NCBI GenBank assembly: GCA_003667865.1
Contig: CP033051.1
Span: 4,409,001-4,473,000, forward strand
Direction: 5' to 3'
Source of the DNA: Rossellomorea marisflavi
GTDB lineage: Bacteria > Bacillota > Bacilli > Bacillales > Bacillaceae_B
DNA: 64,000 nucleotides
Every line of letters begins with the position of its first letter. Within the stretch, counting starts at the first letter, position 1. Below are positions 58,926-64,000 of the stretch, piece by piece. Made by a program: the position numbers and the translations under genes. The notes beneath the pieces were generated by a model. That model did no database searches and was not told the DNA's origin. It saw only the letters and a program-made list of their open reading frames with translations.

Positions 58926-60584
58926 CTACTCTATTGCAACACGCAAGATTTCTTCGGTCGTTGTGTAGCCTTGCTTCACTTTATATAATCCGTCATCTAG
59001 TAAGAATATCGTTTTGCTTCTAATCGCATGTTCACGTAGCTTTGATAATGGCTCATTATTCATGATGACTTTTCTCATATCATCTTCAATTGTGAGGACT
59101 TCATGAATGGCTAATCTTCCTTTATAGCCTGTCATATTACAAGAAGCGCAGCCTCTTCCCCGAACAATACGATCAATTGTCATACCACGACGTTTGAAGA
59201 TCTCTATTTCACGTACAGATGGTGCCTCTTCTTGTGCACAATCACGACAGACTTTTCGAACAAGACGTTGTGCCACAATACCACTTAATGATGAAGCAAC
59301 TAAGAATGGTTCAACACCCATATCAATTAGCCTTGTAACTGTACTTAAAGAATCATTAGTATGAATGGTACTTAGAACTAAGTGACCTGTTAATGAAGCA
59401 CGTATTGCGACTTCAGCCGTTTCGCGGTCACGAATCTCTCCGACCATAATAATATTTGGATCTTGACGTAGTATTGCCCGCAGTCCCTTTGCAAAAGTTA
59501 GACCAACATTTGCATTCGTCTGAATTTGATTGATGCCTTCAAGCTGATACTCTACTGGATCCTCGATTGTAATAATGTTCACTTCTTCACTATTCAATTT
59601 GTTAAGAGCTGCATATAGTGTTGAAGATTTCCCTGAACCGGTTGGTCCTGTAATTAAAACAATCCCTGTTGGGCGTTCAATCATTGATTGGAAACGATTT
59701 AGATTAAGTTTGTTAAATCCAAGCTTTCCTAAGTCATTCAATGCAGAGCTTAAATCAAGAAGACGAAGAACAATCTTTTCTCCATAAACGGTAGGTAATG
59801 TTGATACACGTAAGTCAATAGGGCGAAAATCCACATTGGTCTTAATACGGCCATCCTGTGGGATACGATGTTCAGTGATGTCAAGATTGGCCATAATCTT
59901 AATACGTGCTGTTAACATACTTTGCATATGCTTTGGAAGTGAGCGTTCTGTTCGAAGAATGCCATCCACACGGTACCGTATAATCACCTTTGTTTCTTGC
60001 GGATCAATGTGAATATCACTTGATTTTTGTGTAACAGCATTGGATAAAAGCTGATTCACAAGTCGGACGACAGGTGAATCTTGATCCGTAATCGTCTCTT
60101 GTTCAATCTTTTCTCTTTCAGGAGCACCATCTTTTAATTCCTCAAAACTATCATCTGTATCATAATATTTATTAATAGAACGAAGGATATCATCCTTTGT
60201 CGCAATGGCGGTATCAATTTGGAATCCTGTTGCTAGACGTAGATCCTCAATTGTGTAAAAATCCATTGGATCTGCCATAGCAACAAAAAGCTTATTGCCT
60301 TCTTTTTTCAGAGGAATAATTAAATTGCGCTTTGCCGCATCCTTCGGAATTAAACTAAAGAGCTTTGTATCAAAGGGGTATCGATACAAGCTGACATGCG
60401 GGATTCCAAGTTGAAATTCTAACACTTCAATGAGCTGTTGCTCGGTGATATAACCTCTCTGAAGTAAGGCGTCACCTAGCTTTTGTCCCTCGCTCTTTTC
60501 TTGTAACGCAGACTGTAGTTGTTCTTCGGTTAGTAACCCAGACTCTACTAACAAGTCTCCTAAACGCTTACGTTCTTGTGCCAT
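58926..60584 (-). CDS. pilB: Pilus assembly ATPase PilB
   Basis: Extension motor. It has 552 residues: an N-terminal MshEN/GspE-N domain with repeated RLGDLLVESGLLTEEQL-like stretches, Walker A TGPTGSGKSSTLY, Walker B RQDPNIIMVGEIRDRETAE, and the zinc site CRDC...CASCNMTGYKGR. The MshEN repeats often bind cyclic di-GMP, so this control is possible (inference). Confidence 0.95.
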   Translation of the reverse strand: MAQERKRLGDLLVESGLLTEEQLQSALQEKSEGQKLGDALLQRGYITEQQLIEVLEFQLGIPHVSLYRYPFDTKLFSLIPKDAAKRNLIIPLKKEGNKLFVAMADPMDFYTIEDLRLATGFQIDTAIATKDDILRSINKYYDTDDSFEELKDGAPEREKIEQETITDQDSPVVRLVNQLLSNAVTQKSSDIHIDPQETKVIIRYRVDGILRTERSLPKHMQSMLTARIKIMANLDITEHRIPQDGRIKTNVDFRPIDLRVSTLPTVYGEKIVLRLLDLSSALNDLGKLGFNKLNLNRFQSMIERPTGIVLITGPTGSGKSSTLYAALNKLNSEEVNIITIEDPVEYQLEGINQIQTNANVGLTFAKGLRAILRQDPNIIMVGEIRDRETAEVAIRASLTGHLVLSTIHTNDSLSTVTRLIDMGVEPFLVASSLSGIVAQRLVRKVCRDCAQEEAPSVREIEIFKRRGMTIDRIVRGRGCASCNMTGYKGRLAIHEVLTIEDDMRKVIMNNEPLSKLREHAIRSKTIFLLDDGLYKVKQGYTTTEEILRVAIE

Positions 60585-60617
60585 ATCATCACCTTGCTTC
60601 TAAAGTGTATTGCTCTG

Positions 60618-62018
60618 CTACTTCATCTTTTTCGTCGTTACCTTGGAACCACTAGAGGCTGAATCCGTATTGGAACCAGAATCGGTTGCTGAATCTTGGT
60701 CAGTATTTTCAGTAGATTCATTGCTTGATTCATTGCTATTAGTAGTACCTTCGTTTGACGGTGATTGTGAAGGATTATCAGACTCTTCTAATTGACCATC
60801 TTCTGATTGCTCATTAGACGGAAACCCAACAGATTCTTCTCCATTATTCGTTCCCGAACGATCAGGTAATGACGCTTCAATACTATGAAGCTCTTTTCGA
60901 TGAATCGGAGGATAAAAGTCCTCAGAAATCTTCAATTCTTCTATTTTAAATCCCGTTTGATCAAATACTTCTCTATAGATGGAAACAAGTAGGCCATCTT
61001 TTCCTTCTTCAACGATTTGTACGTCTCCTTTGTTTACATAAGCACTGAAGTACTTAATCGTTCTAGGAGGAAATTTCTCTTGATCCTTTAGAGCGATACT
61101 ATAATCATAGATAAATTGCGGACCGATAAGTGAAACATATAAACGATCATTCACCAAATCAAGCTTAATAGAATATGAGTCCGTATTAGGGTTCGTAAAA
61201 ACAAAATCCTGATTATCATCTATAGAGACCTTGGCTTCATAGCCAAGAGATGCATAACTCGGAAGCTCAATGCTTTGATTTCGTTCAACAATTTGAAAGT
61301 TTGTAGGGAGTACAACTTGATAAAGAGCGCTTGCTAGGATGCTTAAATCCTCTTTAGCTGTTAAAGCTGCTTCATGTTCTTTTAGGAATTCCAACAAAGA
61401 GAACTGAGATGTCTCGTTAATCTCAATAGTCGGAAATTGCCCAATGAAATTTGACAGCCCTGCAGGAATCTCACCAAGTTTAATTGAAGCCTCTGAGATT
61501 GTACCTACAGATGTTTCAGTGGTGAAATATTGCTCGATATTTAGAACAAGCTCCTGCTGTAACATTCCAATCGCTTGAATAAGATCTGTTTCAAGTAACT
61601 CATAATCAATTGCATTTATATCAATTGAAAAAGAGGCTGTAGTCAAAGCATTTTGGAACGCTTCTTGATTTATTTCGGTAACTAGACTATTATCTTGTCC
61701 AGACTGAATACTCGAGACTGTAGTATCTAGGTCAATAGAGTAAAATTCTTCTTTCAATTCAAGCATGTCTTTTAAAATAACAAGCTCTAGCTTTTGTTGT
61801 GATTTCCAATTAGTGATTTCTTCAGCTAGAAGGATCTTTGCTTCTTCTGGTGTTTTATTCGCTACGTTCACACTTGCGACAGTTGTTCCTTCAGCATATA
61901 CATCTTCGTTAGACACAAATGTCTCAAAAGCAAAGGCACCCAGGTGAGAGAAAACAAATAAAAACAGTGTTGTTAACGCAAGTACGATCGTTATTCTGGT
62001 AAGTGGATATTTGCTCAC
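60618..62018 (-). CDS. Uncharacterised surface protein with VanW/G5-like segments
   Basis: A 466-residue protein with a signal or anchor helix (TRITIVLALTTLFLFVF). An N-terminal GTTVASVNVANKTPEEAKILL segment is like the peptidoglycan-binding part of VanW proteins. A G5-like segment (NKGDVQIVEEGKDGLLVSIY) follows, then a Ser/Asn/Glu-rich disordered tail (about 390-466). Both domain readings are by eye. It may guide the pilus through the wall, as it is co-transcribed with pilB (33 bp). No sorting motif is seen. Confidence 0.65.
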   Translation of the reverse strand: MSKYPLTRITIVLALTTLFLFVFSHLGAFAFETFVSNEDVYAEGTTVASVNVANKTPEEAKILLAEEITNWKSQQKLELVILKDMLELKEEFYSIDLDTTVSSIQSGQDNSLVTEINQEAFQNALTTASFSIDINAIDYELLETDLIQAIGMLQQELVLNIEQYFTTETSVGTISEASIKLGEIPAGLSNFIGQFPTIEINETSQFSLLEFLKEHEAALTAKEDLSILASALYQVVLPTNFQIVERNQSIELPSYASLGYEAKVSIDDNQDFVFTNPNTDSYSIKLDLVNDRLYVSLIGPQFIYDYSIALKDQEKFPPRTIKYFSAYVNKGDVQIVEEGKDGLLVSIYREVFDQTGFKIEELKISEDFYPPIHRKELHSIEASLPDRSGTNNGEESVGFPSNEQSEDGQLEESDNPSQSPSNEGTTNSNESSNESTENTDQDSATDSGSNTDSASSGSKVTTKKMK

Positions 62019-62035
62019 CTTGGCATCCTCCTTTT

Positions 62036-62782
62036 TTATTCTTCAACATTCATTGTCAACTCAACGAATACCGCAGGACCTGCTTCTTGAGCAGAAGAAA
62101 TGTGAATTCCTTCAAGAAGTGTGCCTTTCGAAATTAAAATGTCACCTTTAGCATTGTAGATATCTTTTGTTACTCTTTTCCCTTTTAGAAGCTCTGCTTG
62201 CTTTGAACGGATATCTTCAAAGTCCTTATTTGACGCAGGTGCAGAAACCTCTTCAAGAAGCTCTTCTCCAGCAGTAGCTTGGGTGAAAAGATTTTCAAAA
62301 GAATCAGCAAAATAATTGCTTGCATCTTCATTAACAATGATAATATCTTTTCCGAATGTCATCACTTGTTGAGCAGCTAGATAAACCTCTTGCTCTTTAA
62401 CTTTTAGAACCATCGCTGCAATGTTACCTGTTTCATCATCAACGATATATTCGGTTACGAGTCCGATTAATTGCCCTTTACGCGTCATTACTTTCGTATC
62501 AATAATTCTAATTTTTTTATTTACTAATTGATTTGCAATCGGAATTTCATTTAAATCGATTACAGCATTTTCATTTTCAACCGTTACAGCATATTCACCA
62601 ATACCGATTACCTTTTTGAAAGGAATTGCCTTTACACTTACTTGCCAATCTTCGTGCTCAATAGTTAGAAAGTCAACAGATCCTTTTTCCGGATTAATCA
62701 CTAGTGATTTCACCATTCCAATTTCACTACCATCCGCAATTGTAATAATTGGTAAGCCTCTCATTTCTGAACTCTTTTTCAT
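62036..62782 (-). CDS. Protein with two PRC-barrel domains
   Basis: A 248-residue cytoplasmic protein. Two PRC-barrel units (MRGLPIITIADGSEIGMVKSLVINPEKG; VMTRKGQLIGLVTEYIVDDETG) are followed by a helical part and a short SAF-like end (DIYNAKGDILISKGTLLEGI). PRC barrels often serve as adaptor domains. A role in pilus control is suggested only by position. The start is the ATG of MKKSSEMR with AGGTG 8 nt upstream. Confidence 0.78.
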   Translation of the reverse strand: MKKSSEMRGLPIITIADGSEIGMVKSLVINPEKGSVDFLTIEHEDWQVSVKAIPFKKVIGIGEYAVTVENENAVIDLNEIPIANQLVNKKIRIIDTKVMTRKGQLIGLVTEYIVDDETGNIAAMVLKVKEQEVYLAAQQVMTFGKDIIIVNEDASNYFADSFENLFTQATAGEELLEEVSAPASNKDFEDIRSKQAELLKGKRVTKDIYNAKGDILISKGTLLEGIHISSAQEAGPAVFVELTMNVEE

Positions 62783-62808
62783 TATCATCACACCTATTCT
62801 ATTTGTAT

Positions 62809-64000
62809 TTAGTCATGTAACTGCTGGATAATGTTTCTCCACGCATATTCTTTATATAGTTCTAACTCAAGTTGTAATACAGGATACGAAATGAATTTCA
62901 ATTCTAATTCTTCAACTAAGCCTTTTAAATCTTCTAGCTTTTCACTGCTAACATAATGCTCTAATAGCATCTTTGCAAATGTATAATAGTCACGGTCTGG
63001 AAGGCTAGGCTGTAGGTATTGTTTAATGATATTTTCATAGTTATGAGGACTTGTGTTCATTCTTAATGCTTCTAGCTCTTGCACCATCGTATGGATCAAT
63101 TGCTGCTGAACAGGTGATGCTATTCGTTCTTCTTGTTCTACCGGTGTGTCTGGTTGGTTAGAGTGGTTATTGCCCTCAAATAACTCCTCTTCGTCTAGAT
63201 CTTCTATAAAATGGTTATTGTTATTTACAGATTCATTCATTACTTCTTCATCTTCATATTCTTTTTCAACTTCTGCGATTTCATCCAAATTTTCTGCCGG
63301 TGTTTCTGAAAGATGTTCTTCTTGATTCTCACTCGTAGGGTCATTGTCTTCAAGAAGTACTGGTTGGTCTTGAAGTATATCTGCAAATAGGACTTCTAAT
63401 TCTTCTTCCTCTTGAAGTGAAAACTCAATTTCTTCTACATTCACTTCATTCGAATTTTGTGAATCACGGTTCTCAGTTTTTGTAGACATTGGACTCATGT
63501 CTTTTTCTTCCTCCAGTTCCTCAAGAGCAGACTTATAATCCTCTTCTACTACATGTGGAATCTCTTCCTTGTAACTGTCTTCAACCGCTAGATCTCGGTT
63601 TTCTAGCAATTGCTCAAGTTCATCTGCTTCATCATTCTTGTTGTCTTCCTCATGTATAGTTTCAATCTCTTCTAGATGATTACGTTCTTCAAGTTCGTCT
63701 TCATATTGTTCTACTACATTATGAAACTCCGATACATCGTTAACATTTTTAGAAGAATCATTTTTGAATGTACCAATTTCCTCGATTGCTTCTAGCTCAT
63801 CCATTGTAGTCAATTCATGAGTGTTACGTTCAGCTTCTGTCGTTCCATCGGTAGACTCTAAAGGTTGAACGATTTCAATTGTATTGCTTTCATCTATCTC
63901 TTCTAGGCTTGGTTCTATTGGTTCTAGTAGAGAATCTTCTTTTTCTATTGCTGTGTTTATTGCTATGTCCTCTAGCTCCACATTCACTTCTTGCTTCTCT
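62809..64000 (-). CDS. Acidic, low-complexity protein at the head of the pilus operon (partial)
   Basis: At least 397 residues are visible. The frame stays open to the window edge, so the true start may lie outside (a GTG at 63987 has no clear site). About 300 residues are very rich in Glu, Asp and Asn and look disordered. The last ~100 (VQQQLIHTMVQELEALRMN onward) are helical and better ordered. I recognise no family. It is 26 bp upstream of the PRC-barrel gene. Confidence 0.7.
   Translation of the reverse strand, partial: EKQEVNVELEDIAINTAIEKEDSLLEPIEPSLEEIDESNTIEIVQPLESTDGTTEAERNTHELTTMDELEAIEEIGTFKNDSSKNVNDVSEFHNVVEQYEDELEERNHLEEIETIHEEDNKNDEADELEQLLENRDLAVEDSYKEEIPHVVEEDYKSALEELEEEKDMSPMSTKTENRDSQNSNEVNVEEIEFSLQEEEELEVLFADILQDQPVLLEDNDPTSENQEEHLSETPAENLDEIAEVEKEYEDEEVMNESVNNNNHFIEDLDEEELFEGNNHSNQPDTPVEQEERIASPVQQQLIHTMVQELEALRMNTSPHNYENIIKQYLQPSLPDRDYYTFAKMLLEHYVSSEKLEDLKGLVEELELKFISYPVLQLELELYKEYAWRNIIQQLHD

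Noticed and set aside
52542..60584. Type II secretion or the comG pseudopilus
   Set aside because: PilT, PilM, PilN and PilO together indicate a type IV pilus. comG has a different gene set and no retraction ATPase.

Overview
The window is a stretch of chromosome from an endospore-forming member of the Bacillaceae. It carries spoVB, bofC, coxA-like, safA, spo0B, spoIVFA/spoIVFB and spoIIB, and its gene order follows the hisS-relA-recJ-secDF-tgt-queA-ruvBA-bofC-safA-nadABC-pheA-obg-spo0B-rplU-minCD-mreBCD-radC-maf order known from Bacillus. RNase G (rng), which B. subtilis 168 lacks, and a full type IV pilus operon with PilT point away from the B. subtilis group. Almost all genes lie on the minus strand. 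The plus-strand exceptions are the SH3b amidase, spoVB, yrzE, nifS and niaR.

Layout, left to right. 1-0.7 kb: start of hisS with its T-box leader. 0.75-9 kb: a small yrzK-like gene, a secreted amidase with five SH3b domains, dtd, relA, apt and recJ. 9.7-20 kb: a LapA-like protein, a cation diffusion facilitator, secDF, comN, spoVB, yrbG, an ArsB/NhaD-type permease, yrzE, yajC and tgt. 20-24.4 kb: queA, a DUF2905 protein, ruvB, ruvA and bofC. 24.5-28.3 kb: a CoxA-like lipoprotein, a CotS/APH-like kinase and the repeat-rich SafA. 28.4-34 kb: NAD synthesis (nadB-nadC-nadA) divergent from nifS across a candidate NiaR operator, followed by niaR. 34-38.9 kb: pheA, pheB, obg, spo0B, rpmA, prp and rplU with an L21 leader. 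39-47.1 kb: rng, spoIVFB/FA, minD/C and mreD/C/B. 47.4-50.6 kb: radC split by a 2,482-bp group II intron. 50.6-52.4 kb: maf and spoIIB. 52.5-64 kb: the type IV pilus operon (unknown acidic protein, PRC-barrel protein, G5-like protein, pilB, pilT, pilC, major pilin, prepilin peptidase, pilM, pilN, pilO, second pilin), ending at a strong terminator.

The genes are mostly conserved, so the unusual material is between and inside them. (1) A dispersed family of structured elements of about 127 bp (four full copies, one internally deleted, one decayed) shows compensatory base changes in several helices. (2) A group II intron interrupts the JAMM catalytic domain of radC exactly between two codons, and a 7-nt exon-binding hairpin is visible. 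(3) Three unrelated arrays of short words lie in intergenic DNA: CTTGTGC five times at exactly 21-bp spacing, TTTATTATC four times at 20-21 bp, and a nested inverted array of an 18-bp word at 51-bp spacing. (4) A second dispersed hairpin family (GGGACGGACCT arms) serves as terminators, and one copy encodes the last residues of PheA. (5) An apparent frameshift or AUU start lies at the amidase signal peptide. (6) The safA terminator lies inside the start of the downstream kinase gene. Start codons other than ATG are frequent.
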